Below are positions 9,991 through 20,030 of a stretch of DNA of 64,000 nucleotides, piece by piece. The position numbers were made by a program, and so were the translations under genes. The notes below the pieces were generated by a model. That model did not search any database. It was given only the letters and a program-made list of their open reading frames with translations, and had not been told where the DNA came from. Source of the DNA: Enterobacter sp. Bisph1 (GTDB lineage Bacteria; Pseudomonadota; Gammaproteobacteria; Enterobacterales; Enterobacteriaceae); assembly GCF_000814905.1 (NCBI RefSeq), contig NZ_JXAG01000047.1, forward strand, positions 62,001 through 126,000, read 5' to 3'. Every line of letters starts with the position of its first letter. Position 1 is the first letter of the stretch.

Positions 9991-10027
9991 AAGCCTGGAT
10001 TCGCCCCTCGCGAATCCAGGCTTTTTT
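9991..10027 (+). terminator. Strong intrinsic terminator of gntT
   Basis: AAGCCTGGATTCG (9991-10003) pairs with CGAATCCAGGCTT (10011-10023) and runs into six T bases at 10022-10027. The malQ stop codon (10026-10028) overlaps its end, so the hairpin can also act on the opposite strand, where the U-tract is weaker. Confidence 0.85.
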
Positions 10028-12116
10028 ATTGGCGCTTAGTAGCCAGCTTGCGGCGTCGGTCGAGATCTTTAAGCAGTTTGTCGACCTTCTCATCGGCAAA
10101 CATCTCTTCCAGCGAAACCGCCAGCTTGCGTCGCCAGTTTTTGTACTGCGAGCTGGTGCCGGGAATATTGACCGGCCCGGCCATATCCAGCCAGTCTTCC
10201 GGCTGCAGCCCCAACAGCGCGCTGTTACTGTCGGCTATGTAGCGCTGTAAACCACGGTTGAGTACCGGCGACATCGGCGTACGTACCGCTTTGTGCCCGG
10301 CACGCTGCGGTAAACAGCCATGCTGATGCAGCGCATCCAGCAGCCCCTGTTTCGCCAGTTGCCGATCGAGATACAAACCGCGCAGCACCACTTCATCGGG
10401 ATAGAGCCCCAGGGTTTTACCGAGGGTTAAATCACCGCTCTCCCAGTAGCCGCGCAGCGTGGGCAAATCATGGGTGGTCGCTACCGCCATTGACTGCTGC
10501 GGATAGGCCTGCGGTGCGCGGAAGGTTTTTTCATGATCGTTTTCGAAATAGAGCACTTTGTAGGAGTAAACGCCGCTGCTGCGCAGTTTGCCGACAATCT
10601 CTACCGGCACGGTGCCTAAATCTTCACCGATAACCATGCACTGCTGACGCTGGCTTTCCAGCGCCAGAATGGCGAGCAGATCGTCTACCGGATACTGCAC
10701 ATAGGCACCCTGATCCGCCGTTTCACCGTACGGGATCCACCACAGACGCAGCATAGACATCACATGATCGATACGCAGCGCGCCGCAGTTCTTCATATTA
10801 GCGCGCAGCAGATCGATAAACGGCGCATAGCCACGTTCACGCATAACATGGGGATCCATCGGCGGCAGGCCCCAGTTTTGCCCTAACGGCCCGAGGATAT
10901 CCGGCGGCGCGCCAACGGACGCCTTCAGGCAGTAAAGCTCGCGATCGCACCAGGTTTCCGCGCCGCCTTCCGCCACGCCAACGGCCAGATCGCGGTACAG
11001 GCCAATCGGCATCGTGTAGCCCTGGCTGGTTTGCCAGCACTCGGCGAATTGCGTGAATGCCAGCCATTGCAGCCAAAGATAGAAATTCACCTCGTCCACA
11101 TGGGTTTTACAAAACGCTTTTACCTGCGGGCTATGGATGTTTTGGTAGCCTTCCGGCCATACCGGCCAGCCCCAGCGCAGGGCATCGACTTTTACCTGGT
11201 TGGCATGAATGGCATCGAAGGCGGCCTGCCAGTAAAGGCTTTCGCCTTCCTGCTGTACAAAATCTTTAAACGCCGCATATTGCTCATCCTCTTCAGCGCG
11301 CTGGCTAAAGCGCTGCCATGCCATGCGCAGCGCCTCCAGTTTCAGCGCTGTAACGGTGGCATAATCGACCCATTGTGCTTCGCGGGCGGCACGTAAAGCG
11401 TCACGCGTAGTGGGCAATTTCCACCAGCGTTGCGCCTCTTCGCTATCGCGAAAATCGGCCACCGCATTGACATCGATATAGATAATATTCATCCAGCGAC
11501 GGGATGAAGGGCTATAGGGGCTGGCGCTCTCCGGGTTCGCCGGATAGAGCGCATGGATTGGGTTAAGGCCGATAAACGCGCCGCCGCGACGGGCAACCTC
11601 GCCGAGCATGTTTTTCAAATCGCCGAAATCGCCAATCCCCCAGTTACTCTCTGAGCGCAGCGTATAGAGCTGCACGCACGCGCCCCAAAGCTTTTTACCT
11701 TCGAGCAGCGCCTGGGGCTCATAACAGCGGGCAGGCGCAATGATTATCCGACATTGCCACTGCTGCTTATTCTGCGTCAGGGTCAGCGCGTGGTAGCCCA
11801 GCGCCAGCCCGGTGGGCAACGGCAGGTTTGCGCCCGCGCGAACGTCGCCCTGATACTGCTTACCGGTCTCCGTTGTCAGTTGCCAGTGAAAGTCACCTTT
11901 ACCGACAACCGGCAGCACCTTTTTCTTCCCGTGGATAAACACCTGCACCACAGGCACCGGCGGCGTACTGACTGCCGCGGCTGGCGCGGAATGCATCGCT
12001 TCCAGCAGACGCTGCTTGGTTTGCACAGTAATAGATTGCGGTTTACCGTGCGCATTAATGTAGTTTGGGCTGATCCCCGCCGCCAGCGCGGCCTGTTCCA
12101 GATGTTTACTCTGCAT
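10026..12116 (-). CDS. malQ: 4-alpha-glucanotransferase (amylomaltase) MalQ
   Basis: 696 residues of glycoside hydrolase family 77, near the 694 of E. coli MalQ. Catalytic regions are visible: nucleophile Asp in ALRIDHVMSMLRLWW, acid/base Glu in VIGEDLGTVP, and the transition-state Asp in ATTHDLPTLRGYW. The cytosolic enzyme transfers maltosyl and longer dextrinyl units between maltodextrins and releases glucose. It lies 8 bases after malP in the same operon and is expected to depend on MalT, encoded divergently upstream. Confidence 0.97.
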   Translation of the reverse strand: MQSKHLEQAALAAGISPNYINAHGKPQSITVQTKQRLLEAMHSAPAAAVSTPPVPVVQVFIHGKKKVLPVVGKGDFHWQLTTETGKQYQGDVRAGANLPLPTGLALGYHALTLTQNKQQWQCRIIIAPARCYEPQALLEGKKLWGACVQLYTLRSESNWGIGDFGDLKNMLGEVARRGGAFIGLNPIHALYPANPESASPYSPSSRRWMNIIYIDVNAVADFRDSEEAQRWWKLPTTRDALRAAREAQWVDYATVTALKLEALRMAWQRFSQRAEEDEQYAAFKDFVQQEGESLYWQAAFDAIHANQVKVDALRWGWPVWPEGYQNIHSPQVKAFCKTHVDEVNFYLWLQWLAFTQFAECWQTSQGYTMPIGLYRDLAVGVAEGGAETWCDRELYCLKASVGAPPDILGPLGQNWGLPPMDPHVMRERGYAPFIDLLRANMKNCGALRIDHVMSMLRLWWIPYGETADQGAYVQYPVDDLLAILALESQRQQCMVIGEDLGTVPVEIVGKLRSSGVYSYKVLYFENDHEKTFRAPQAYPQQSMAVATTHDLPTLRGYWESGDLTLGKTLGLYPDEVVLRGLYLDRQLAKQGLLDALHQHGCLPQRAGHKAVRTPMSPVLNRGLQRYIADSNSALLGLQPEDWLDMAGPVNIPGTSSQYKNWRRKLAVSLEEMFADEKVDKLLKDLDRRRKLATKRQ

Positions 12117-12124
12117 ACCCTTCC

Positions 12125-14518
12125 TTAGCGCTTCGCCTGCCAGATACGGGTTTGATAATCACGGATAGAACGGTCGGAGCTGAACATGCCGCAGCGCGCG
12201 GTATTGAGGATCGCAGCGCGCGTCCAGGCTTCCTGGTCGCGGTAGAGCACATCGACACGTTTTTGCGCGGCCACATAATCAGCAAAATCCGCCAGCACCA
12301 GGTAGGGATCGCCGCCCTGTTTACCGATGCTATGCAGCATCTGGTCAAACGCGTGCTTATCGCCCCCGCTGTATTTGCCGATCTCCAGCTCTTTCAACAC
12401 CGCATCAAGTAGCTTATCTTTTTTACGCCATTTCAGTGGATCGTAACCCTTCGCCTTCAGCGCTTTTACCTGTTCAACGGTATGGCCAAAGATAAAGATG
12501 TTCTCCTCGCCGACCTGTTCGGCAATCTCGACGTTCGCGCCGTCAAGCGTACCGACGGTCAATGCGCCGTTAAGGGCCAATTTCATATTACCGGTGCCGG
12601 ACGCCTCTTTACCGGCGGTTGAGATCTGCTCGGAGATATCCGCCGCCGGGATCAATTTTTCCGCCGCCGACACACAGTAATCCGGTAAGAACACCACCTT
12701 CAGTTTGTCGCCTACGCTGGCGTCGTTATTAATCACCTCTGCCACTTTATTAATGGCATAAATGATATTTTTTGCCAGGTAATAGCCCGGCGCGGCTTTC
12801 GCGCCAAACAGAAATACGCGCGGTACGCGGTCAGCCTGCGGGTTTTCACGCATCTCTTTATACAGCGCCAGAATATGCAGTAAGCCAAGATGCTGGCGTT
12901 TGTATTCGTGCAAGCGCTTGATTTGGATATCAAATAGCGCATGCGGGTTAATCTCGATACCGGTGCGCGCTTTCACAAACGCCGCCAGCTGTTGTTTGTT
13001 GTGCTGTTTGATTTGACGATATTGCTGGCGGAAATCCGCGTCGTCGGCGTATTTCTCCAGATGAATTAACTGGTCAAGATCGTTAGCCCACTCTTTCTTC
13101 AGTGTCTTATCAAGCAGTGCGGCCAGCTGCGGGTTGCACTGTTTGATCCAGCGGCGCGGCGTAATGCCGTTGGTGACGTTGTGGAATTTGTTCGGCCACA
13201 ATTGGTGATATTCCGGGAACAGATCTTTAACCACTAAATCGGAATGCAGCGCCGCCACGCCGTTGACGGCAAAGCCGCCGACAACGCACAGATTCGCCAT
13301 ACGGACCTGTTTGTTATGCACTACCGCAAGCTTCGCCCATACCGCGCTATCGCCCGGCCAGGTCTGTTCTACCAGCGTTTTAAACTTGTCGTTAATCTGC
13401 TTAATGATTTGCATATGGCGCGGCAGCAGCGCTTTGATCAGCTTTTCATCCCAGCACTCAAGGGCTTCCGGCATCAAGGTGTGGTTGGTATAGGCGAAGG
13501 TACGGCTGGTGATAGCCCAGGCGTCATCCCAGCTCAGTTGATGCTGGTCGAGCAGCACGCGCAGTAGCTCAGGGATAGCAATAGTAGGATGGGTATCGTT
13601 AAGCTGGATCACTTCGAAATCAGGCAGCTGCGCCAGCTTACGGCCCGCCAGGTGATGGCGGCGCAGAATATCGGCGACGGAACAGGCGCACTGGAAATAT
13701 TGCTGCATCAGACGCAGCTTTTTGCCCGCCTGGTGATTGTCATTGGGATAGAGCACTTTGGTCAGTTTTTCTGCGTCAATGCCCGTTTGCTCGGCGCGCA
13801 GGAAATCGCCATCGTTAAATTTGGTCAGATTAAAAGGATGCGCGTGCGTGGCCTGCCACAGGCGCAGCGGTTGAGTCACGCCATTACGGTAGCCGATGAC
13901 CGGCAGATCCCAGGCTTCGCCAATCAGCGTAAAAGCGGGCTGCCAGCGCCCCTCTTTGTTGACTTTGCCGCCAATACCGACCTGCACATCCAGTTGTTCG
14001 TTATGGCGAAACCACGGATAGCTGCGGCGGTGCCAATCGTCCGGCGCTTCATGCTGCTGGCCTTCAACAAATGACTGGCGGAACAGGCCATATTGATAGT
14101 TCAGGCCGTAACCGGTCGCCGATTGACCCACTGTCGCCATTGAGTCGAGAAAACAGGCTGCCAGTCGACCTAAACCGCCGTTGCCGAGGGCCGGATCGGT
14201 CTCCTCTTCCAGCAGGTCCGTTAAATTGATGTTGTGGTCCTGCAGTACCTCGCCGACGTCCTGATACCAGCCAAGATTGAGTAAGTTGTTGCCCGTCAGA
14301 CGGCCAATCAAAAACTCCATCGAGATATAGTTAACGTGACGCTGTTTTTTGTCCGCTTTGGGCGCAGGCTGCGCCGCTAACAGTTCCGCCAGCGCAGCGC
14401 TGACGGCGTGCCACCATTGGCGTGAAGTCATGTCATTGGCGTCCTGCACCCCCAAACGCTGCCGCTGGCGCGTGAGAGCCGCTTCAAATTCCGCTTTATT
14501 AAACGTTGGCTTTGACAT
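12125..14518 (-). CDS. malP: Maltodextrin phosphorylase MalP
   Basis: 797 residues from the ATG at 14518 ([15 protein letters not shown]), exactly the E. coli length; the open frame upstream to 14710 runs through the MalT boxes and is not coding. It is a GT35 phosphorylase with the pyridoxal phosphate region [20 protein letters not shown] and the [15 protein letters not shown] substrate segment. It releases glucose 1-phosphate from maltodextrins in the cytosol, working with MalQ downstream. A second phosphorylase, glgP, lies at 21.6 kb and acts on glycogen. Confidence 0.97.
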   Translation of the reverse strand: MSKPTFNKAEFEAALTRQRQRLGVQDANDMTSRQWWHAVSAALAELLAAQPAPKADKKQRHVNYISMEFLIGRLTGNNLLNLGWYQDVGEVLQDHNINLTDLLEEETDPALGNGGLGRLAACFLDSMATVGQSATGYGLNYQYGLFRQSFVEGQQHEAPDDWHRRSYPWFRHNEQLDVQVGIGGKVNKEGRWQPAFTLIGEAWDLPVIGYRNGVTQPLRLWQATHAHPFNLTKFNDGDFLRAEQTGIDAEKLTKVLYPNDNHQAGKKLRLMQQYFQCACSVADILRRHHLAGRKLAQLPDFEVIQLNDTHPTIAIPELLRVLLDQHQLSWDDAWAITSRTFAYTNHTLMPEALECWDEKLIKALLPRHMQIIKQINDKFKTLVEQTWPGDSAVWAKLAVVHNKQVRMANLCVVGGFAVNGVAALHSDLVVKDLFPEYHQLWPNKFHNVTNGITPRRWIKQCNPQLAALLDKTLKKEWANDLDQLIHLEKYADDADFRQQYRQIKQHNKQQLAAFVKARTGIEINPHALFDIQIKRLHEYKRQHLGLLHILALYKEMRENPQADRVPRVFLFGAKAAPGYYLAKNIIYAINKVAEVINNDASVGDKLKVVFLPDYCVSAAEKLIPAADISEQISTAGKEASGTGNMKLALNGALTVGTLDGANVEIAEQVGEENIFIFGHTVEQVKALKAKGYDPLKWRKKDKLLDAVLKELEIGKYSGGDKHAFDQMLHSIGKQGGDPYLVLADFADYVAAQKRVDVLYRDQEAWTRAAILNTARCGMFSSDRSIRDYQTRIWQAKR

Positions 14519-14587
14519 AAAGAATTCGGGTCCTGTAATGAAGTAAATCGATATTTGCGCTAGTGTGCCTGGCTCAACAGGTGACTT

Positions 14588-14597
14588 CCTCATCCTG
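14588..14597 (-). promoter_or_regulatory. Promoter-proximal MalT box of malPQ
   Basis: On the minus strand this reads CAGGATGAGG, eight of ten matches to the MalT box GGGGATGAGG, oriented towards malP and 70 bases before its start codon. Confidence 0.5.
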
Positions 14598-14610
14598 CCA
14601 GGGATTAGCC

Positions 14611-14633
14611 GGGGAGGAGTAGCGGGGATGAGC
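14611..14633 (+). promoter_or_regulatory. Pair of MalT boxes of malPQ
   Basis: GGGGAGGAGT (14611-14620) and GGGGATGAGC (14624-14633) are direct repeats separated by three bases, the spacing reported for paired MalT sites. Both lie upstream of the proximal box in the 603-base malP-malT gap. MalT with maltotriose and ATP would activate malPQ here. Confidence 0.7.
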
Positions 14634-14983
14634 GAAAAGTGTGATCGCCGCCACTTAAAGGTAGCCTGATTTTTGACCTTTTCTTCCTCAAAAAATCCAC
14701 CACAGCCCAACGAAAATCGTTCGCTTATTTAGAAAAATGAAATGATGTTTTGAAGTGAAGTTTTTTCCCGTTCTGAGAGAAAAAGAGGAAATAATATTTG
14801 GTAACAGAGTTCGAAACGCTGTTTGCTATTTGTGCGATAACTCTCGGGTATTTCTTATTAATTTAAAGAAAGACCCTATAGTTGCCGAATGTATTTTTTA
14901 TTTCGCCCTGTACCGCGCGCCAGCTCTGCCTCCTCCCGCATTAGTCATAATTGGCCTCTATTCATTCGTGGCATAAATGGAAA

Positions 14984-14999
14984 TGTGACAAGGTGCAAA
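14984..14999 (+). promoter_or_regulatory. CRP site of malT promoter
   Basis: TGTGACAAGGTGCAAA closely resembles the known CRP site of E. coli malT (TGTGACACAGTGCAAA). It is 122 bases before the malT ATG. The stretch from 14640 to 14980 is AT-rich and shows no gene. Confidence 0.65.
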
Positions 15000-15121
15000 T
15001 TCACAATCGCCAGATTTGGACATAACTTGCAATATTTCTTCATCTGGCCGACCTTATTAGTATTAATTACGAAGCGCAAAAAAAATCTCCCTCTCGTTCT
15101 TCGCACAGTGAAGTGATAACT

Positions 15122-17827
15122 ATGTTGATTCCGTCCAAATTAAGTCGCCCGGTTCGTCTCGACCACACGGTGGTTCGTGAACGGCTGCTGGCTAAACTTT
15201 CCGGCGCCAACAATTATCGGCTTGCGCTGGTAACAAGCCCTGCGGGCTACGGCAAAACCACGCTTATTTCCCAGTGGGCGGCCGGTAAAAATGACATCGG
15301 CTGGTATTCGCTGGATGAAGGGGATAACCAGCAGGAGCGGTTTGCCAGCTATTTTATCGCCGCCGTGCAGCAGGCGACCGGCGGCCACTGCGTAAGCAGC
15401 GAGGCGATGGCGCAAAAGCGCCAGTACGCCAGCCTGCCGTCGCTCTTTTCCCAGCTGTTTATCGAACTGACGGAATGGCAGCGGCCGTTGTATTTGGTGA
15501 TTGACGATTATCATCTGGTCACTAATCCAGTTATTCACGATGCGATGCGCTTTTTCCTCCGTCATCAGCCGGAAAATCTCACGCTGCTTGTGCTGTCGCG
15601 TAATCTGCCACAGTTAGGTATCGCTAACCTGCGCGTACGCGAGCAGTTGCTGGAGATCAGCAGCCAGCAGTTGGCATTCACCCATCAGGAAGCGAAACAG
15701 TTCTTTGACTGCCGCCTGAGTTCACCCATTGAAGCCTCAGAGAGCAGCCGACTGTGCGACGATGTCGCCGGTTGGGCCACGGCGCTACAGCTTATCGCCC
15801 TCTCCGCCCGGCAAAATCACAGCGCGGCGCATCAGTCCGCACGCCGCCTGGCGGGCATTAACGCCAGCCATCTTGCCGATTATCTGGTAGATGAAGTGCT
15901 GGATAATGTCGATGGCGATACCCGCCGTTTTCTGCTGAAAAGCGCGCTGCTGCGTTCTATGAACGATGCCTTAATTGTCCGCGTGACCGGCGAAGAGAAT
16001 GGGCAGATGCGGCTGGAAGAGATTGAGCGTCAGGGGCTATTCCTGCAACGTATGGACGACTCCGGCGAGTGGTTTAGCTACCATCCGCTGTTTGGCAGCT
16101 TCCTGCGTCAGCGCTGTCAATGGGAGCTGGCGACGGAGTTACCCGATATCCACCGCGCCGCGGCGGAGAGCTGGATGGCGCAGGGTTTCCCCAGCGAAGC
16201 CATCCACCATGCGCTGGCGGCCGGCGACGGCACGATGCTGCGCGATATTCTGCTCAACCATGCATGGGGCCTGTTTAACCACAGCGAACTGAGCGTGCTG
16301 GAAGCGTCGCTGAAAGCGCTGTCGTGGGAAAGCCTGCTGGAAAATCCCCGGCTGGTGCTGCTGCAGGCCTGGCTGATGCAAAGCCAGCATCGCTACAGCG
16401 AAGTTAATACGCTATTAGCTCGTGCTGAACAGGAGATGACCACGCAAATGGACGCCTCGCTGCACGGCGATTTTAACGCCCTGCGCGCCCAGGTCGCGAT
16501 TAATGATGGCGATCCGGTCGAAGCCGAACGGCTGGCGATGGTGGCCCTTGAAGAGCTGCCGCTGGCGAATTACTACAGCCGCATTGTGGCAACCTCGGTG
16601 CATGGGGAGGTCCTGCACTGCAAAGGTGAGCTCACCAACTCGTTGTCGGTGATGCAGCAGACTGAACAGATGGCTCGTCGTCACGATGTCTGGCACTACG
16701 CGCTGTGGAGCCTTATCCAGCAGAGCGAAATTCTCTTTGCCCAGGGTTTCCTGCAGGCCGCCTGGGAGATGCAGGAGAAAGCCTTTACGCTTATCCGCGA
16801 ACAGCATCTTGAACAACTGCCGATGCACGAATTTTTACTGCGCATCCGCGCTCAGCTGTTGTGGGCATGGGCGCGCCTGGATGAATCAGAAGCGGCGGCG
16901 CGCCAGGGTATGGAGGTGCTTGCCGCCCTGCAACCGCAGCAGCAGCTGCAGTGTCTGGCGCTGTTAGTGCAAAACTCGCTGGCACGAGGCGATCTGGATA
17001 ATGCCCGTAACCATTTGCACCGGCTGGAGAACCTGCTCGGTAACGGCCAGTACCATAGCGATTGGGTCTCTAATGCCGACAAAGTGCGGGTGATCTACTG
17101 GCAAATGACCGGCGATAAAAAAGCGGCCGCACAGTGGCTGCGTCTGACGCCGAAACCCGAGTTCGCCAATAACCACTTCCTGCAAAGCCAGTGGCGCAAT
17201 ATTGCCCGCGCGCAGATTCTGCTCGGTGATTTTGAGCCGGCGGAAATGGTGCTGGAAGAGTTAAACGAAAACGCGCGCAGCCTGCGCCTGATGACCGATA
17301 TTAACCGTAACCTGCTGCTGTTGAATCAGCTTTACTGGCAGGCCGGGCGTAAAAACGACGCCCAGCGGGTGCTGCTCGAAGCGCTGCAGCTGGCAAACCG
17401 CACCGGATTTATCAGCCATTTTGTCATTGAAGGCGAAGCGATGGCGCAGCAGCTGCGTCAGCTTATTCAGCTTAATACGCTGCCGGAGCTGGATCAGCAT
17501 CGCGCGCAGCGTATTCTGCGCGACATTAACCAGCATCACCGGCATAAGTTTGCCCACTTTGATGAGAACTTTGTCGAACGGCTGCTGACCCACCCGGAAG
17601 TGCCAGAACTGATCCGCACCAGCCCGCTGACCCAGCGCGAGTGGCAGGTGCTGGGGCTGATTTACTCCGGCTATAGTAATGAGCAAATCGCCGGCGAGCT
17701 GGCCGTCGCGGCGACGACCATCAAAACCCATATCCGCAACCTCTACCAGAAGCTTGGTGTTGCCCATCGTCAGGATGCGGTTCAGCATGCCCAGCAGCTG
17801 CTGAAAATTATGGGCTACGGGGTGTAA
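15122..17827 (+). CDS. malT: Maltose regulon activator MalT (STAND/LuxR type)
   Basis: 901 residues, the E. coli length, starting [13 protein letters not shown]; a GTG three codons upstream is in frame but not favoured. The N-terminal ATPase (STAND) part has Walker [10 protein letters not shown] near 39-47 and Walker [11 protein letters not shown] winged helix, a long helical sensor domain that binds maltotriose, and a C-terminal LuxR-type HTH ([35 protein letters not shown]) follow. It activates mal promoters, including the adjacent malPQ. A hairpin just after the stop separates it from glpR. Confidence 0.97.
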   Translation: MLIPSKLSRPVRLDHTVVRERLLAKLSGANNYRLALVTSPAGYGKTTLISQWAAGKNDIGWYSLDEGDNQQERFASYFIAAVQQATGGHCVSSEAMAQKRQYASLPSLFSQLFIELTEWQRPLYLVIDDYHLVTNPVIHDAMRFFLRHQPENLTLLVLSRNLPQLGIANLRVREQLLEISSQQLAFTHQEAKQFFDCRLSSPIEASESSRLCDDVAGWATALQLIALSARQNHSAAHQSARRLAGINASHLADYLVDEVLDNVDGDTRRFLLKSALLRSMNDALIVRVTGEENGQMRLEEIERQGLFLQRMDDSGEWFSYHPLFGSFLRQRCQWELATELPDIHRAAAESWMAQGFPSEAIHHALAAGDGTMLRDILLNHAWGLFNHSELSVLEASLKALSWESLLENPRLVLLQAWLMQSQHRYSEVNTLLARAEQEMTTQMDASLHGDFNALRAQVAINDGDPVEAERLAMVALEELPLANYYSRIVATSVHGEVLHCKGELTNSLSVMQQTEQMARRHDVWHYALWSLIQQSEILFAQGFLQAAWEMQEKAFTLIREQHLEQLPMHEFLLRIRAQLLWAWARLDESEAAARQGMEVLAALQPQQQLQCLALLVQNSLARGDLDNARNHLHRLENLLGNGQYHSDWVSNADKVRVIYWQMTGDKKAAAQWLRLTPKPEFANNHFLQSQWRNIARAQILLGDFEPAEMVLEELNENARSLRLMTDINRNLLLLNQLYWQAGRKNDAQRVLLEALQLANRTGFISHFVIEGEAMAQQLRQLIQLNTLPELDQHRAQRILRDINQHHRHKFAHFDENFVERLLTHPEVPELIRTSPLTQREWQVLGLIYSGYSNEQIAGELAVAATTIKTHIRNLYQKLGVAHRQDAVQHAQQLLKIMGYGV

Positions 17828-17847
17828 AAACCGCCGCAAGGCGGTTT
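17828..17847. terminator. Hairpin between malT and glpR
   Basis: AAACCGCC, loop GCAA, GGCGGTTT. The stem touches the end of malT and contains the glpR stop codon (17846-17848), so it may serve both convergent genes. The T tracts are short (three bases). Confidence 0.65.
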
Positions 17848-18604
17848 AGCACAGCTCCAGTTGCACATTATTGTTGGCAATCACCTGCACCACGCTTGCG
17901 GGCGGCATAGCGTCGGTATAAACCGCATCCACCATACTGATACTGCCCATATTCACCATCGCGTTGCGGCCAAATTTCGAGTGATCCACCACCAGCATGA
18001 CGTGGCGGGAATTTTCAATGATCGCCCGCTTGGTGCGCACTTCATGGTAATCAAACTCCAGCAGTGAACCATCGGCATCGATACCGCTGATCCCCAGAAT
18101 GCCGAAATCAAGGCGGAACTGAGAGATAAAATCGAGGGTTGCTTCACCAACGATGCCGCCATCCCGGCTGCGTAACTCACCGCCCGCCAGGATCACCCGG
18201 CAATCGTCCTTCTTCATTAAGGTATTAGCGACGTTCAGGTTATTGGTGACGATGCGTAAATCGCTATGGCTGAGCAGCGCGTGAGCAACAGCTTCCGGCG
18301 TCGTGCCAATATCGATAAACAGCGTTGCGCCGTTGGGGATCTGTTCCGCCACTTTACGCGCGATGCGCTCTTTTTCCGCCGTTAAGGTCGCTTTGCGATC
18401 GTGCCAGGAGGTGTTTTCCGAGCTGGAGGGCAGCGCCGCGCCGCCGTGGTGGCGCAAAATCTTGTTTTGATCCGCCAGATCGTTCAGATCGCGGCGAATC
18501 GTTTGCGGGCTCACAGAAAATTGTTCTACTAACTCTTCGGTACTGACATATCCCTGCTGTTTAACCAGCTCAATAATTGCGTCATGACGCTGTGTCTGTT
18601 TCAT
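17846..18604 (-). CDS. glpR: Glycerol 3-phosphate regulon repressor GlpR
   Basis: 252 residues of the DeoR family. The N-terminal HTH reads YVSTEELVEQFSVSPQTIRRDLND and the C-terminal sugar-phosphate domain carries FIDIGTTPEAVAHALL and LAGGELRSRDGGIVG. Binding of glycerol 3-phosphate releases it from operators such as those in front of glpD in this window. It is the last gene of glpEGR, 17 bases after glpG. In K-12 the rtc genes lie between malT and glpR; they are absent here. Confidence 0.96.
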   Translation of the reverse strand: MKQTQRHDAIIELVKQQGYVSTEELVEQFSVSPQTIRRDLNDLADQNKILRHHGGAALPSSSENTSWHDRKATLTAEKERIARKVAEQIPNGATLFIDIGTTPEAVAHALLSHSDLRIVTNNLNVANTLMKKDDCRVILAGGELRSRDGGIVGEATLDFISQFRLDFGILGISGIDADGSLLEFDYHEVRTKRAIIENSRHVMLVVDHSKFGRNAMVNMGSISMVDAVYTDAMPPASVVQVIANNNVQLELC

Positions 18605-18621
18605 GAATAGTCCCAGAATTA

Positions 18622-19452
18622 TTATGTTCGTTTTCGCACATTTTGCGCGTCAACCAATGCCATCGAAAGCCCAATCACCATCCCCGCAGTATGCGCGCCG
18701 TTGGCAATCTCAAAGCCGGTTAAGCCGAACCACTCCGCCACCATCAGCACAACCGTAAAGATAAACAAACCGGTGGGTAACGCGATGTTCGACTGCGGAT
18801 CGCGAATACCCCGCAGCCAGACATAGCCAATCAGCGCATACACCACGCCGGATAAGCCACCAAACCACGGACCGGTAAGCTGGTGCTGCACAAAGCCGCT
18901 TAACAACGCACTAATAAAGGTGATAACCACCAGTTTCCCGCTGCCCAGACGCTTTTCGACCATCCCGCCGAGATACCACCACCAAAACAGGTTGAAGATG
19001 ATATGCACCAGTGAAAAGTGCATCACCGCATGGGTAAAGTAGCGCCACACCTCAAACCGTACGCTTGCATCCCACGGCCAGGCAAGCCACATCATCACCG
19101 TTTGATCGCCGATAACGTTCATGGCGATAAAGACAATAATGCACAGTGCCGCTATTAACAGCGTTAAGGGCCCACTGCGCTCACGCAGCATCGCCCGCAG
19201 CGGAAAGCGTTGATAGTGCAGACCACTATTGGTATGCCCGGACTGCCAGCTCGCCGCCAGATAACGCGGATCGGCAGGATTTTCGATAAAGCGAGCCAGC
19301 TCGCTGCGTACGCGCTCGGCCTTGCTTTCATCCGCCAGCCAAACATCGCTTTGCTCATGGTGTTGAATAGTCAGGATAACACCCTGGGTCTGCATATAAT
19401 CAACAAACGCCTGGGCGACGCGGGGGTTGGAAAAAGAGGTAATCATCAACAT
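18622..19452 (-). CDS. glpG: Rhomboid intramembrane serine protease GlpG
   Basis: 276 residues, numbering identical to E. coli GlpG. The catalytic dyad is Ser201 (GGLSGVVY) and His254 (ANGAH), with oxyanion residues His150 and Asn154 (HIIFNLFWW). A cytosolic N-terminal domain (about 1-85) precedes six membrane segments. GlpG cleaves membrane-spanning substrates within the inner membrane; orphan subunits of respiratory complexes are reported targets. It lies between glpE and glpR. Confidence 0.96.
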   Translation of the reverse strand: MLMITSFSNPRVAQAFVDYMQTQGVILTIQHHEQSDVWLADESKAERVRSELARFIENPADPRYLAASWQSGHTNSGLHYQRFPLRAMLRERSGPLTLLIAALCIIVFIAMNVIGDQTVMMWLAWPWDASVRFEVWRYFTHAVMHFSLVHIIFNLFWWWYLGGMVEKRLGSGKLVVITFISALLSGFVQHQLTGPWFGGLSGVVYALIGYVWLRGIRDPQSNIALPTGLFIFTVVLMVAEWFGLTGFEIANGAHTAGMVIGLSMALVDAQNVRKRT

Positions 19453-19510
19453 GGCAGGCGCCGTTTAATCCCTACAAAAAAACACAGTATACCGAAGACG
19501 GACATAATGC

Positions 19511-19840
19511 CTACAGCGCGCCGTGCATCACCTCGGAAGGGAAGTGCCGATGCCACGCGTCGAAACCGCCATCCACGCTATAGACCCGATCGAAGCCCTG
19601 CTGCAACAGATATTGCGCTGCGCCTTTGCTGCTGTTGCCGTGGTAGCACATCACCATTACCGGCGTTTCAAAGTCGTTATCACGCATAAACGTGCCCAGC
19701 GTGTCGTTGGTTAAATGAAACGCGCCCGGAGTATGTCCCATAGCGAAACTTTGCGGATCGCGAATATCCACCAGCACGGCCTGTTGTTGATGCAATTTTT
19801 GGTGGGCTTCTTCTACGTTAATACACTCGAAGTTATCCAT
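19511..19840 (-). CDS. glpE: Thiosulfate sulfurtransferase GlpE
   Basis: A single-domain rhodanese of 109 residues. The active-site loop CYHGNS starts with the catalytic Cys65, as in E. coli GlpE (108 residues). It transfers sulfane sulfur from thiosulfate to cyanide or thioredoxin in vitro; the cellular role is unsettled. It is the first gene of glpEGR, divergent from glpD, 58 bases ahead of glpG. Confidence 0.95.
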   Translation of the reverse strand: MDNFECINVEEAHQKLHQQQAVLVDIRDPQSFAMGHTPGAFHLTNDTLGTFMRDNDFETPVMVMCYHGNSSKGAAQYLLQQGFDRVYSVDGGFDAWHRHFPSEVMHGAL

Positions 19841-19977
19841 GGCGTTCTCTTAATTGACACAGTAAATAGCTATTCTGCCGTCAAGTGTACGTCGTGACAG
19901 CGGGTAAGCGCCATTATGTTATGCATATCACTCTAAATTGTTTTTTTGATGTTACCAAAGGCGCGTTCCTTTGCTAT

Positions 19978-20017
19978 TATGAGCGATATCGAACATTTTT
20001 GAGCTATAACGAAAGTG
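19978..20017 (+). promoter_or_regulatory. Tandem GlpR operators of glpD
   Basis: Two adjacent 20-base sites, TATGAGCGATATCGAACATT (19978-19997) and TTTGAGCTATAACGAAAGTG (19998-20017), match the GlpR consensus WATGTTCGWTWWCGWACATW well. They end 13 bases before the glpD start, so GlpR would block initiation. Confidence 0.75.
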
Positions 20018-20030
20018 CATGAGGGGCAGC

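Noticed and set aside
14519-14710. N-terminal extension of MalP by 64 codons
   Set aside because: It would translate the MalT boxes; the ATG at 14518 gives the exact family length.
14889-15116. ORF of 75 codons in front of malT
   Set aside because: It covers the malT promoter and CRP site and has no similarity or ribosome binding site.
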